64,000 nucleotides of DNA from Micromonospora sp. Llam0 (GCF_003751085.1 NZ_RJJY01000001.1:4898001-4962000); one strand, 5' to 3'. Counted from the first letter of the stretch, positions 36,327-45,546 are shown. The notes: generated by a model not told the origin, from the sequence alone. A program made the numbers and translations.

Positions 36327-39026
36327 ATGAGTCGTGAGGCGGTGGAGCAGCCGCCAATGGTCAGCAAGCCGCCAATGGTGGGCCGGCAGGCCGAGTTGCG
36401 GGCGGTCCGGGCCGCGCTGAGCGGCCCGCCGGCCCGCCGGCGCGGCGTACTGATCGCCGGATCGGCCGGTGTCGGCAAGACCCGGCTCTCCCAGGAGGTC
36501 GCAGCCGGTCTGGCCGTCGCCGGCTGGCGGCTGTTGCGGGCCCACACCTCGGGTTCAGGCACCGGCCTGCCCCTGGCCGCGCTCGCCGGCCTGATCCCAC
36601 CGTTGACGTCGGCCACCCCGCTGTCGCCCGCCACACCGCCGCCGGCCGCGCCGCTGCAGGGTGCACTGGCCGGGCTCCGGGCAGCGGTCGGCGGAACCCG
36701 CAGTGTCCTGGTCATCGACGACGCGCACCTGCTCGACGAGGTCTCCGCCGCGGTCGTGCATCAACTGGTGGCCGACGGTACGGTGCCGGTGCTGGTCGCG
36801 GTACGCACCGACGAGCCCGTGCCGGAGGCGGTGACAGCACTGTGGAAGGACGCGGGCGTACACCGAATCGATCTCGCGCCGCTGAGCCCGCCGCAGACCG
36901 AGGCTCTGGTGGTGGCCTTGCTGGGCGGGCCGGTGGAAGGCCGGACGCTGCGCAGGCTCAGGGACGCGGCCGCCGGCAATCCACTGCTGTTGCGTGAGTT
37001 GATCGCCTCGGCCCGGGAGGCCGGGCTGATCGACCGTCCGGCCGGCATCTGGCGGCTGGCCGGGCCCCTGGACGCCGCCCCACGCCTCACCGAGCTGCTG
37101 GGCAACCGGCTGACGGCCGCCGACCCGGCCGAACGTGACGCCCTGGAACTACTCGCCCTCGGTCAGCACCTGCCGCTGCCGGCTGCTGTCGCCGCAGCCG
37201 GGTCGGCGACGCTGGAAGCGCTGGAGCGGCGTGGCCTGGTCACCGTCGTCACCGTAGATGGGCAACAGGCCATCCAGCTCAGCCACCCGCTGTACGCCGA
37301 GATGCTGCGGGCGGGCACGCCGGAGCTGGCCCGGCTGCGGCACAGCCGCCGACTCGCCGACACGCTCGAAGCTGCCGGGCAATTGCGTGGCGCAGACGTC
37401 ATGCGGGTGGCGTTGTGGCGTCTCGACGGCGGCGGTGACATCGACGTCGGCTTGATGTTGGCCGCCGCGCGGGAGGCGGCGTACCTGCGGGAGTACGAGC
37501 TGGCCGCGCGACTCGGGCAACGGGCGTACGAGGTCGGCGGTGCGGTGGCCGCCGGGCTGGCGGCGGTACGCGCGTTGTTTCAGCTGGGCCGGCTCGACGA
37601 GGCGGTACGCCGCTGCGCCGAACTGAGCAGGTCGGCGGCCACCGGGCCGGGGCACGGCGACGCCGAACGAACTCAGATCGCCATCCAACTGGCGGTGATC
37701 CTGGTGCACGGTGCCGACGACGTGGCGGCCGGGCGCGCCGCTCTGGAAGCCGTCGCGGCGACGGAACCGGGCTGTCGGGAGCAGCTCGACGCGGTCCGGC
37801 TGTACCTGCGGGCGTACCAGCTCGACTGCTCCGTCGTAGCGCCGGCGCTGGCGTTGTTCCACACCGCCGGGTCGGTCGATCTGCGGTTGGCCGCGGCCGG
37901 CGCGGCCAGCTGCGGGCTGCTGCTCGCCGGGCGGTTCGCCGAAGCCGAGAAGCTGCTGGCGGATGTGGTCCCGGTGGCGCACCGGCACATCGGACCCGGC
38001 CAGGTGCAGTCGGACGGCTTCCCGGCGGCCGTGGCGTCGCTGCTGGTCGATCTGCCGGACGTGGCGGGCGCGCTGGCCGCCGCCGAGTCGACGTACCAGG
38101 CCAGTCTGCAACCGCCGGACCGGGTCGGACAGGCGCTCGCCGCGTTCTTTCTCGCCAAGATCGCGCTGCTGCGGGGCCGGCCGACAATCGCGCTTCGCTG
38201 GGCCAACGAGGCGTACCTGATCGCCGACGACGTCCAGTTGCGCGGGGTACGCCGGTGGGCGGCCGGGCTGCGGCTGCAGTCCGCCGCCCAGCTCGGCGAC
38301 CTGACCACCGCCGGGCAGGCGGCCGCCGACCTGGACCGGCATCCCGGCGGGCCGCACGCGGTACGACTGTTCGACATCGAGGTCGCCCGAGGTCGGGCCT
38401 GGCTGGCAACGCTGACCGGAGACACCGACCACGGGCTGCGCCTGCTGGAGCAGGAAGTGGTCCGGCACGGGACGACCGGGGCCGTCGGAGCCGGTACCCT
38501 CGGGGTCCTGGACCTGATCCGGCTGGGCGGCGCCACCGTCGCCGTCCGGCTCCTCACCGACCATTCGCCACCGGCCGGGTGGGCCCTGGGGCGGGTCGTG
38601 GTCGACTACGCCACCGCAGCCGCCGACCGGGACGCCGTGGGTCTGTTGCGGGTCGCGCGGGACTTTTCCGGGTACGGCATGCCACTGCACGCGGCGGAGG
38701 CGGCGACGCTCGCGACGGCCGCCACCACGTCCGGTGCCGGGGACGGGCGGGCGGCGGCCACGGCCCGCCTGCTCGCCGACCGGGAGCTGGCCCGGTGCGA
38801 ACAGCCGACGACGCCGGCCCTACGGCGGGGTCGTCGACCGACCGCCGGGCTGACCGGCCGGGAGCGGGAGGTGGCGCTCGCGGCCGCCGAGGGCGAGTCC
38901 ACCAGGGAGATCGCCGCCCGGCTGCACCTGTCGGCCAGGACCGTGGAGAACCACCTGCACCGTGCGTACACCAAGCTGGGCGTCACCGGTCGGGCCGAGT
39001 TGCGGGCGGCGTTGATCTCGCGCTGA
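36327..39026 (+). CDS. LuxR-family regulator of the LAL class
   Basis: An 899-residue large ATP-binding LuxR regulator. ATG 36327 is a reasonable start, although no clear ribosome site precedes it; an in-frame GTG at 36300 is possible. Near residue 20 a VGRQAELRAV motif opens the AAA-type domain; Walker A is GSAGVGKTRL and Walker B is SVLVIDDAHLLDE. The long middle region is helical, TPR-like. The last ~65 residues are the LuxR helix-turn-helix: LTGREREVALAAAEGESTREIAARLHLSARTVENHLHRAYTKLGV. LAL proteins often activate sugar-use or secondary-metabolite genes; no target is obvious here. Confidence 0.93.
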   Translation: MSREAVEQPPMVSKPPMVGRQAELRAVRAALSGPPARRRGVLIAGSAGVGKTRLSQEVAAGLAVAGWRLLRAHTSGSGTGLPLAALAGLIPPLTSATPLSPATPPPAAPLQGALAGLRAAVGGTRSVLVIDDAHLLDEVSAAVVHQLVADGTVPVLVAVRTDEPVPEAVTALWKDAGVHRIDLAPLSPPQTEALVVALLGGPVEGRTLRRLRDAAAGNPLLLRELIASAREAGLIDRPAGIWRLAGPLDAAPRLTELLGNRLTAADPAERDALELLALGQHLPLPAAVAAAGSATLEALERRGLVTVVTVDGQQAIQLSHPLYAEMLRAGTPELARLRHSRRLADTLEAAGQLRGADVMRVALWRLDGGGDIDVGLMLAAAREAAYLREYELAARLGQRAYEVGGAVAAGLAAVRALFQLGRLDEAVRRCAELSRSAATGPGHGDAERTQIAIQLAVILVHGADDVAAGRAALEAVAATEPGCREQLDAVRLYLRAYQLDCSVVAPALALFHTAGSVDLRLAAAGAASCGLLLAGRFAEAEKLLADVVPVAHRHIGPGQVQSDGFPAAVASLLVDLPDVAGALAAAESTYQASLQPPDRVGQALAAFFLAKIALLRGRPTIALRWANEAYLIADDVQLRGVRRWAAGLRLQSAAQLGDLTTAGQAAADLDRHPGGPHAVRLFDIEVARGRAWLATLTGDTDHGLRLLEQEVVRHGTTGAVGAGTLGVLDLIRLGGATVAVRLLTDHSPPAGWALGRVVVDYATAAADRDAVGLLRVARDFSGYGMPLHAAEAATLATAATTSGAGDGRAAATARLLADRELARCEQPTTPALRRGRRPTAGLTGREREVALAAAEGESTREIAARLHLSARTVENHLHRAYTKLGVTGRAELRAALISR

Positions 39027-39216
39027 ACCGGCGCACCGGATGCCCGTGCCGGGTACCACGCTGAGTGTCCCGCGCGCCGAAATTGAGTAGGCCACCGCTC
39101 ACGCCGGATCGGTCTGTGTCGTGCTGGACTATGCCCGCTCTGCTCGATCAACATCGCCGCCCTGGCTGCCGTCGTGGCCGCTGTCTCGGTGGCTCTCTGG
39201 AAGAGGTAGTCCTGCC

Positions 39217-40065
39217 ATGCGTGTACGCCAGCTGATCCGCCGGCTGACCGGCGTCGCGGGTGCCATCTCAGTGGCCGCCGCCGGGCTCGTGCTCGGGGTC
39301 GGCGCACCGGCAGCGGCCGCCCCACCGACCCTGGCGGTGGAGATGCTCTGCGGCGCGCTGGACGTACGGTGGACCTCCGACTCGCTGGACGACAGCGTGG
39401 AGCCGGTCGGCACCGTGGTGCTGCGCAACGACGTCGTGGTGGAGGAGTTCACCATGGCCGGCAGCGGATTCCGCCGGTACGGTGCGGCCGACGGCGACCT
39501 GTTCGTGATCCGGCGCGCGGGCGAACGGGACACCCCGCCGGTGCCGTTCCGGGCACCGGACGGCTGCACCGGCACCCCGGTCCTCGAGGTGAGTGCCGAC
39601 AACGGCTGCACCGGGCTGGAGTTGACGCTGACCAACCGGGGCACCGCGGCCGTCGACGGTCTGCTGCTGGTCACGGCCGACACGTTCCCGGCCGGGGAGA
39701 CACTGGCGCCGGTCCCGCCCGGCACCACCGAGCTTGCTTTCGCGCTGCCCGACGGCACCGCGTACCAGTTGATCACCGGGCCGTTCGCCCTCGACGCCCC
39801 GACCTGGATGACCGGAACTTACGCCCCACCGGCGGATTGTGAAGCGCCGAGCCCGACCCCGACGCCCGGGGCGACCATGCCGGGCATGCCGACCGTGGCT
39901 GCGACGCCGGGCGGCGGCGGGAGCGCGGGCGGCGAACTGCCGGTGACCGGGGCGGCCGGTGTCGCGTACGCGGTCGGCGGCATCGTCTTGGTCGCCGCCG
40001 GCCTGGCCCTGCTCGCCGGGGTACGTCGGCGGCGCATCCGGTTCGTCAGTGGAGGTGACCGATGA
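39217..40065 (+). CDS. LPVTG-anchored surface protein
   Basis: A 282-residue secreted protein. ATG 39217 follows GGAAGAGG and begins a signal peptide (RQLIRRLTGVAGAISVAAAG..GAPAAAA). The mature part has beta-type sequence with paired cysteines, then a Pro/Thr/Gly stalk. The C-terminus carries a sortase signal LPVTG, a hydrophobic segment (VAYAVGGIVLVAAGLALLAG) and a basic tail VRRRRIRF, so it should be attached to peptidoglycan by a sortase. The stop overlaps the next gene's start (ATGA). No domain is recognised in the exposed part. Confidence 0.85.
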   Translation: MRVRQLIRRLTGVAGAISVAAAGLVLGVGAPAAAAPPTLAVEMLCGALDVRWTSDSLDDSVEPVGTVVLRNDVVVEEFTMAGSGFRRYGAADGDLFVIRRAGERDTPPVPFRAPDGCTGTPVLEVSADNGCTGLELTLTNRGTAAVDGLLLVTADTFPAGETLAPVPPGTTELAFALPDGTAYQLITGPFALDAPTWMTGTYAPPADCEAPSPTPTPGATMPGMPTVAATPGGGGSAGGELPVTGAAGVAYAVGGIVLVAAGLALLAGVRRRRIRFVSGGDR

Positions 40066-40664
40066 CTCCGACGGCTTTGAACCGCGTGTCCGGTGCCGGT
40101 CTGCTCGTGGCCATGCTCGCGGCGTGCGGCGGCGACCCGGCCGGCCCGGGAGCCGGTGGGGCGGGCGGGCCGGCCGGCCGTGACGCACCGCCGGCGGCAA
40201 CCAGCCCTGCCGGGGACGCGACGCCCGGCGCGGGCACCGCAGCCGACGGCCCCGACTTCAGCGAACCGTGTGCCCTGCTGACCCGCCCGGAGCTGGCCAC
40301 CGTCTTCGACGAGGTCCCGGAGCCGACCGGCACCGGTTACGGGGTGGGCTTCGGCGAATGCGTGTGGCAGGACCCGGCCGGGCAGCTCGTCCGGTTGAGT
40401 GTGGTGCCGCCGGAGAACCTGCAGGCCGACTACATCGACCAGCTCACCGCCCGCGACGGCGTGACCGGGCTGGGTGCCGGCTCGGTGACCTTCTTGGGAA
40501 CGGTCGGTATCGGTGTAGCCAAGCGCGGCGGCGTCACGGCCGCGTTCACCGCCGCCGACACCGGGCTGCTGCTCGCGGTGAAGACCGGCGACGGTACGGA
40601 CGAGACCGCTGATCTGATCCATGTGACGCTACTCGGGCAGCGCATCCTGTCCCGCAGTCGCTGA
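40062..40664 (+). CDS. DUF3558-like lipoprotein
   Basis: A 200-residue lipoprotein with a lipobox (LVAMLAAC, cysteine near residue 22), an Ala/Gly/Pro-rich spacer and a globular domain resembling DUF3558: PCALLTRPELATVF, a glycine-rich ECVWQDPAG and a C-terminal helix. The start ATG overlaps the surface-protein stop, so the two are translationally coupled and probably act together on the cell surface. The 3' end overlaps the opposing SDR gene by 36 bases. Function unknown. Confidence 0.78.
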   Translation: MTPTALNRVSGAGLLVAMLAACGGDPAGPGAGGAGGPAGRDAPPAATSPAGDATPGAGTAADGPDFSEPCALLTRPELATVFDEVPEPTGTGYGVGFGECVWQDPAGQLVRLSVVPPENLQADYIDQLTARDGVTGLGAGSVTFLGTVGIGVAKRGGVTAAFTAADTGLLLAVKTGDGTDETADLIHVTLLGQRILSRSR

Positions 40665-41534
40665 CCGGCTGTCGGTGCGGGTGGAGGCGCAGGTCGCCTG
40701 GCTGAGCGCGGTGACAGTCTGGATGACCGTCGGGTCGGTGGCCCGCGCCTCCGGGCGCGCCGGTGTGCCCTTCGGGCCGAGCACCGTACCGCTGGGCAAG
40801 CCGCCGGTGGCGGCGGCGATGGAGCTGCGGGCGGCGTCGGTCGCGCTGGTCCGGAACAGGTTGAGGTAGATCAGCGGGAAGGCCAGCCGGGCTGGCATCG
40901 GGAACAGGTCCGCACGCATCGACCGGCCCATCCCGGTGGCGCTGGCCCCCGGGTCGGCGGCGAGCACCGTGACGCCGGTGCCGGCGAGTCGGTCGGCCAG
41001 ACCCATCGTGTACGCGAGGTTGGCCAGCTTGGCCCGCCCGTACGCGGGAAAGCCGTAGTAGCGCCCGGCCACCTCGACTCGGTCCAGCGGGGTGCGGTCG
41101 GCGAGCCGGATCGCGCCCGAGGTGAGGTTGACGATCCGCCCCCGGCCGGCGGCGACCATGTCGTCCACCAGCAGCTCGGTGAGCAGATAGCCGGAGAGGT
41201 GGCTCATGGCGAAGGTCGCCTCGATGCCGTCGACGGTGTGCGTGTGCCGCCGGTAGACCCCGCCGACGTTGTTGACCAGCAGGTCGAGCGGGCCGGCGGC
41301 ACGGGTGTCGTCGGCCAGGGCACGGACGGCGGACAGTGCGGAGAGGTCGGCCCGGATGAACCGGGCGGGAGCCGGACCGGCGGCGCTCACCTGGTCGCGG
41401 GCGGCTTCGCCCCGCTGCTGGTCGCGCCCGACGATGGTGACGGCGTAGCCGTGGCCGGCCAGGGCACGGGCGGTGGCCAGGCCGATCCCGCCGGTGCCAC
41501 CGGTGACCAGGGCCCGCTTCGTTGACTCAGTCAT
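40629..41534 (-). CDS. Short-chain dehydrogenase/reductase
   Basis: A 301-residue SDR. The cofactor motif TGGTGGIG is at residues 11-18, then LLVNNVGGVY near 86 (the usual NNAG reads NNVG), INLTS serine and Y..K in FPAYGRAKLAN. It resembles reductases divergent from HxlR or MarR regulators that respond to electrophiles or quinones. It is divergent from the HxlR gene with a 62-base gap holding a candidate operator. The 3' end overlaps the DUF3558-like gene by 36 bases tail to tail. The last ~40 residues are polar and poorly conserved. Confidence 0.88.
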   Translation of the reverse strand: MTESTKRALVTGGTGGIGLATARALAGHGYAVTIVGRDQQRGEAARDQVSAAGPAPARFIRADLSALSAVRALADDTRAAGPLDLLVNNVGGVYRRHTHTVDGIEATFAMSHLSGYLLTELLVDDMVAAGRGRIVNLTSGAIRLADRTPLDRVEVAGRYYGFPAYGRAKLANLAYTMGLADRLAGTGVTVLAADPGASATGMGRSMRADLFPMPARLAFPLIYLNLFRTSATDAARSSIAAATGGLPSGTVLGPKGTPARPEARATDPTVIQTVTALSQATCASTRTDSRSATAGQDALPE

Positions 41535-41546
41535 GACTAAAAAAAT

Positions 41547-41559
41547 AGTACTAGCTACT
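41547..41559. promoter_or_regulatory. Candidate HxlR operator AGTA-N5-TACT
   Basis: A short inverted repeat (AGTACTAGCTACT) in the A/T-rich 62-base gap between the divergent SDR and HxlR genes. GTAC-rich repeats are usual for HxlR sites. TACAGT at 41585-41590, six bases before the GTG at 41597, suggests a leaderless HxlR transcript. Confidence 0.5.
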
Positions 41560-41596
41560 GAGCTTTAACAAGTGTGCCGCTGGATACAGTGGCGAC

Positions 41597-42226
41597 GTGC
41601 AGGTCGAGCAGGGCGTACTGCTGGCCGCCGTGGGTCGGCTGCGGGGGCGCTGGACGCTGCACATCGTGCACGCGCTGCTCGACGGACCGGCCGGCTTCAA
41701 CGACCTGCGCCGGGCGGTCCCGGCGGTCGGGCCGAGCACTCTCGCCCGCCGGCTCGGCGAGCTGGAGGCGGCCGGCGTTGTCAGCCGTACGGTGATCGAC
41801 ACCACCCCACCGGGCACCCGCTACGCGTTGACGTCGGCCGGCACCGGACTGCGCCCGGTGCTCGCCGAAATGGCGGCCTGGGCCGGCGACACCGCCGATC
41901 CCGACACCCGCCACCACCAGCTCGACGACCTGCTGGCGTTGATGCAGGAACGCTGGATGCTGGAGCTGCACTGCGCACTGCTGGTCGGGCCGCGCCGCTT
42001 CACCGACCTGGCCCGCGACACCGGCGTCAACCAGGTCACCCTCACCCAGCGCCTCGCCGACCTGGAGCAGCGCGGGCTGATCCAGCGGCTCGCCGACGGC
42101 AGCTACGCCTTCAGCGCCGCGGGCGAGGGCTTCCACCGGGTCGGCGAAGCCCTCGCCCGCTGGGCGGCAGCCACCACGGGCACCGCCGCCGACCAGCGGG
42201 TCAGGGCGCCAGGCCCCGGAAGTTGA
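41597..42226 (+). CDS. Tandem HxlR-family regulator
   Basis: A 209-residue regulator with two HxlR winged-helix domains. Domain 1 is residues ~5-90 (LRGRWTLHIVHALLDGPAGFNDLRRAVPAVGPSTLARRLGELEAAGVV), domain 2 ~105-190 (MQERWMLELHCALLVGPRRFTDLARDTGVNQVTLTQRLADLEQRGLI). Most HxlR proteins have one such domain and dimerise; this fused form may act as a pseudo-dimer. There is no Shine-Dalgarno sequence; a -10 box six bases upstream suggests leaderless translation from GTG 41597. It probably controls the divergent SDR gene. The C-terminus overlaps a decayed gene end on the other strand. Confidence 0.88.
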   Translation: MQVEQGVLLAAVGRLRGRWTLHIVHALLDGPAGFNDLRRAVPAVGPSTLARRLGELEAAGVVSRTVIDTTPPGTRYALTSAGTGLRPVLAEMAAWAGDTADPDTRHHQLDDLLALMQERWMLELHCALLVGPRRFTDLARDTGVNQVTLTQRLADLEQRGLIQRLADGSYAFSAAGEGFHRVGEALARWAAATTGTAADQRVRAPGPGS

Positions 42227-42370
42227 CCATCAGCTGGGTGGGACCCTGCCGGGACCAGTCGAAGACGTACGGCCGCTCCGGCAGCAGCGAGGCATCCGGA
42301 TGCCGACGGCGACCCCGGCGGTCGGGTCGATGCCGTGCACTGGCCGCCACGCGCCGTTGACATGGCCGCG
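42201..42370 (-). pseudogene. Remnant of a C-terminal protein end (ABC operon)
   Basis: Downstream of the sugar permease gene, the minus strand encodes NGAWRPVHGIDPTAGVAVGI in one frame and then, after a frame change near 42300, LLPERPYVFDWSRQGPTQLM..NFRGLAP followed by a stop at 42201. Both pieces read like one coherent protein end of about 60 residues, but no start or upstream domain is present. It looks like the surviving tail of an enzyme gene once belonging to the sugar-uptake operon. I cannot name the family. Confidence 0.5.
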
Positions 42371-42384
42371 ACACGGGGAACTGG

Positions 42385-43233
42385 TCAGCCCTTGAACGCC
42401 CCTTCCATGATCCCCTGCACCAGGCGCCGGCCGACGAAGACGAACAACACCAGCACGGGCAAGGTGGCCAGGAACGAGCCGGACATGGCCAGGCCCAGGT
42501 CGATGTCCCGGTTGTTCTGCAGTGCCTTGATGGCGATCTGGACGGTGTACCGCTCCGGGGACTTCAGCACGATGAACGGCCACAGGAAGTCGTTCCAGGC
42601 GTTGACGAAGCCGAACAGGCCCAGGATCAACGCCGCCGGGCGGACCACCGGGAAGGCGATCCGCCAGAAGATCTGCCAGGTCGTCGCGCCGTCCACCCGG
42701 GCGGCGTTCATCAGCTCGTCGTTGACCACGTTGCCGATGTGCTGCCGCATCCAGAAGATGCCGAACGCGCTCACCAGCCCGGGGACGATCAACGCCTGGA
42801 GGGTGTCCACCCAGTTGAAGCGCGACATGATCAGGTACTGCGGCACGACGGCGAGCTGGGTCGGCACCGTCATCGTCAGCACGACGATGAGGAACAACGT
42901 GTTGCGGCCCCGGAAGGACAGCTTGGCGAAGGCGAACCCGGCCAGCGCGCAGAGGAACGCCTGGCCCACGCCGATCGAGGTGGCCACGACCAGGCTGTTC
43001 ATCAGCGCCTGCACGAACGGCACGATCTCGAAGACCAGGCTGGCCAGGTGAAAGAAGTTGCCGCCGGGCAGCACGTGCGGCGGCAGGCTGTACGCGGTGG
43101 CCGAGTCGGTGGTGGCCACCACGAACATCCAGTAGAGCGGAAAAGCGCTGAAGAACACCATGCCGCCGAGCGCGAAGTACACGGCCGGGTGGATCCGGTT
43201 GGCGCTGCGTCGCCGGTGCGGTGCGGGATTCAT
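42385..43233 (-). CDS. Sugar ABC transporter permease (MalG-like)
   Basis: A 282-residue inner-membrane permease with six helices. The conserved cytoplasmic EAA loop reads ELMNAARVDGATTWQIFWRIAFPVVRPAALI, where EAA is NAA. ATG 43233 overlaps the MalF-like stop (ATGA), so the two permeases are translationally coupled. Together with the lipoprotein 44260-45546 they form a CUT1 importer for a di- or oligosaccharide. No ATPase gene is present; a shared MsiK-type ATPase encoded elsewhere is usual in actinobacteria. Confidence 0.92.
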   Translation of the reverse strand: MNPAPHRRRSANRIHPAVYFALGGMVFFSAFPLYWMFVVATTDSATAYSLPPHVLPGGNFFHLASLVFEIVPFVQALMNSLVVATSIGVGQAFLCALAGFAFAKLSFRGRNTLFLIVVLTMTVPTQLAVVPQYLIMSRFNWVDTLQALIVPGLVSAFGIFWMRQHIGNVVNDELMNAARVDGATTWQIFWRIAFPVVRPAALILGLFGFVNAWNDFLWPFIVLKSPERYTVQIAIKALQNNRDIDLGLAMSGSFLATLPVLVLFVFVGRRLVQGIMEGAFKG

Positions 43234-44192
43234 GGGCGCTCCGAGCGGATCCGGGTGACCAGGAGGTAGTTGATCGCGGAGATGATCACGACCAGCACGA
43301 AGAGCGCGACGCCGATGGCCGCGCCGTAGCCGAAGTGGAACCGGCCGAAGGCCTGCTCGTAGAGGAACAGGGTGAGGGTCTGACACTGCCGCGCCGCGCC
43401 GCAGGTGAGTCCACCCACCGGGTTGGCCAGCAGCGGCTCGGTGAAGATCTGCAGTCCGCCGATCGTCGAGGTGATGACGGTGAACACGATGATCGGCCGC
43501 AGCGAGGGTACGGTGATGTGCCGGAACTGCTTCCAGCCGTTGGCGCCGTCCACGGCGGCGGCCTCGTACAGGTCGCGGGGAACCGCCTGAAGTGAGGCGA
43601 GGTACAGCAGGGTGTTGTAGCCGGTCCACCGCCAGGCGACCATCACCGCGATCATGAGGTGGCTGCCCCACAGCGACGCGGTGAAGTCGATGTGCTCGAA
43701 TCCCAGCAGCCCGAGAAGCCAGTTGAGCATGCCGTAGTCGCGGTCGAACAGTTGGGCGAAGACGATCGTCGTCGCGGCCACGGAGGTGACGTAGGGAACC
43801 AGCATCGACATCCGAAACAGGGTGGCCGCCCGCAGCCGTACGTGGTTGAGCACGTGTGCCATGCCGAGCGCGATCAGCAGCTGCGGAACCGTCGACAGCA
43901 CCCAGATGCTGAACGTGTTGCGCAGTGCACCCCAGAACCGGGGGTCGTCGACGAGATCGGAGAAGTTCTTCAGCCCCACGTAGCTGCGTTCACCGATCGG
44001 GTTCCAGTCGAAAAGGGCGATGTAGAACGTGAACAGCAGCGGGAAGAGCCCGAAGATGAAGAAAAGCAGAAAGAACGGCGCGATGTACGCGTACGGGGCC
44101 AGTCGTTCCCGTACGCCCTGCTGGATCTGATGGGACCGGGCCGGTCGGCCGGCGGTCCTGCGGTCCGTGGCCGGGCTGAGCATGGTGGTCAC
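43230..44192 (-). CDS. Sugar ABC transporter permease (MalF-like)
   Basis: A 320-residue permease with six helices beginning AYIAPFFLLFFIFGLFPLLFTFYIALF. The EAA loop is DLYEAAAVDGANGWKQFRHITVPSLRPI. I use GTG 44192 (GGAAAG about eight bases upstream); an in-frame GTG at 44213 is the other choice. Two cysteines in LTCGAARQCQ lie in an external loop. It follows the solute-binding-protein gene after 67 bases. Confidence 0.9.
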   Translation of the reverse strand: MTTMLSPATDRRTAGRPARSHQIQQGVRERLAPYAYIAPFFLLFFIFGLFPLLFTFYIALFDWNPIGERSYVGLKNFSDLVDDPRFWGALRNTFSIWVLSTVPQLLIALGMAHVLNHVRLRAATLFRMSMLVPYVTSVAATTIVFAQLFDRDYGMLNWLLGLLGFEHIDFTASLWGSHLMIAVMVAWRWTGYNTLLYLASLQAVPRDLYEAAAVDGANGWKQFRHITVPSLRPIIVFTVITSTIGGLQIFTEPLLANPVGGLTCGAARQCQTLTLFLYEQAFGRFHFGYGAAIGVALFVLVVIISAINYLLVTRIRSERP

Positions 44193-44259
44193 AGCGCTCA
44201 CTTTCCGTGACACGCGGCGGCCGGCCGGAGGCTCCGGCCGCCGCAGGTCAGTCGTCTGC

Positions 44260-45546
44260 TCAGCCGCGCAGGGCGTTCCTGACGTTGGTCAATGCGGTGT
44301 CCCAGGCTTCGTCGGGCTCGACCTGGCCCTGCTCCACGCTGGTGAGCGTGTTGAGCAGCTCGCTGCCGATGGTGGCGTCGTCGGGGCCGATGTAGAACGG
44401 CTCGATGTTCACCACGGATTCGGTGTAGATCTGGCCGATCGGCGCGTCGGAGAAGAACGGGTCGGTCTTCGCGAGCAGCTGCGGGTCGGTGTAGACCGAC
44501 GGCGTGGTCGGCAGCGCCCCGTGCTCCAGGAAGTGCGCGAGCTGGCCCTCGGGCGACTGCATCGTGGCGATGTAGTCCCAGGCCGCCGCCGGGTTCTCCG
44601 CCCGCGCCGGGATGGCGAGGTAGCTGCCGCCCCAGTTCCCGGAACCACCGGGAATGGTGGCGACGTCCCACTTGCCGGCGCTGTCCGGGGCATTGGTCTT
44701 GATCGCGTTGAGCATCCAGGACGGTGCCGACATCACCGCGAAGTCGCCCTTGCTCATGCCGGCGGTCCACCCCGGCGTCCAGGAGGCGATCCGGCCGGAG
44801 ATGCCCGCCTCGTACATCCGCAACGTCAGGTCGAACGCCTCTTTGACCTGCGGATTCTTGTCGTACGACAGCTCACGGTTCTCGTCGTAGTAGCGTTCCG
44901 AGCCCTGGTTGACCGCCTGGAAGAAGATGCTCGTCGGGGTGTTGTCCAGGAACGGCTTGCCGGTCCCCGCGACGTACTGCTTGCCAACCTCCAGGAACGC
45001 GTCCCAGGTCGGCCACAGCTCGGAGACCTCGTCCCGGTCGGTGGGCAGCCCGGCGGCGGCGAACAGGTCGGTCCGGTACGCGATCGCCATGCCGCCGACA
45101 TCCGTCGGTATTCCGATGACCCTGCCGTCCTCGGTGGTCGACTGCGAGATCACCCAGTCGAGGTAGTCACCGGTCATCTGGTCGGCGCCGAGCGTGGTCA
45201 GGTCGACGAAATTCTCCGGGGCCTGCATGAACTTCGGCATGTCGTCGCCCTGGATCAGCACCAGGTCGGGCACCTTGCCGCCGGCCAGTGCCGCCGTGAG
45301 CGCCTGGGCCGTCTCGCTGGTGTCGCCCACCTCGGTGAGCTTGACCTCGATGTCCGGTCGGTCCCTGGTGTACGCATCGACGGACGCCTGCTGGTTGATC
45401 CCGGTGAACGACCAGAACTCGAAGGTGTTCGGGTCGGACGATCCGGACCCGCCCGAACCTGGCGTACAGCCGGCGGTCAGGATCATGGCCGCCGCCGCAG
45501 CGACGGCGGTGGCGGTGGTGACGACGCGCTTCAAGCGGCCCTCCAT
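44260..45546 (-). CDS. Sugar ABC transporter substrate-binding lipoprotein
   Basis: A 428-residue binding protein of the extracellular family 1 type. ATG 45546 (MEGRLKRVV) opens a signal peptide with lipobox ILTAGC; a longer frame to 45699 passes through the promoter. The mature protein shows NTFEFWSFTGINQQ, KVPDLVLIQGDD, IGIPTDVGGMAIAYRTDLF and the late AWDYIATMQSPEGQ typical of these binders. It is the first gene of the importer operon. TTGACT and a -10-like sequence lie upstream, overlapping the palindrome ATGTTAACAT (45615-45624). Confidence 0.92.
   Translation of the reverse strand: MEGRLKRVVTTATAVAAAAAMILTAGCTPGSGGSGSSDPNTFEFWSFTGINQQASVDAYTRDRPDIEVKLTEVGDTSETAQALTAALAGGKVPDLVLIQGDDMPKFMQAPENFVDLTTLGADQMTGDYLDWVISQSTTEDGRVIGIPTDVGGMAIAYRTDLFAAAGLPTDRDEVSELWPTWDAFLEVGKQYVAGTGKPFLDNTPTSIFFQAVNQGSERYYDENRELSYDKNPQVKEAFDLTLRMYEAGISGRIASWTPGWTAGMSKGDFAVMSAPSWMLNAIKTNAPDSAGKWDVATIPGGSGNWGGSYLAIPARAENPAAAWDYIATMQSPEGQLAHFLEHGALPTTPSVYTDPQLLAKTDPFFSDAPIGQIYTESVVNIEPFYIGPDDATIGSELLNTLTSVEQGQVEPDEAWDTALTNVRNALRG

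Noticed and set aside
39090..39216. Short hydrophobic reading frame ending VVAAVSVALWKR before the LPVTG gene
   Set aside because: No start codon or ribosome site and only ~30 residues; probably chance.
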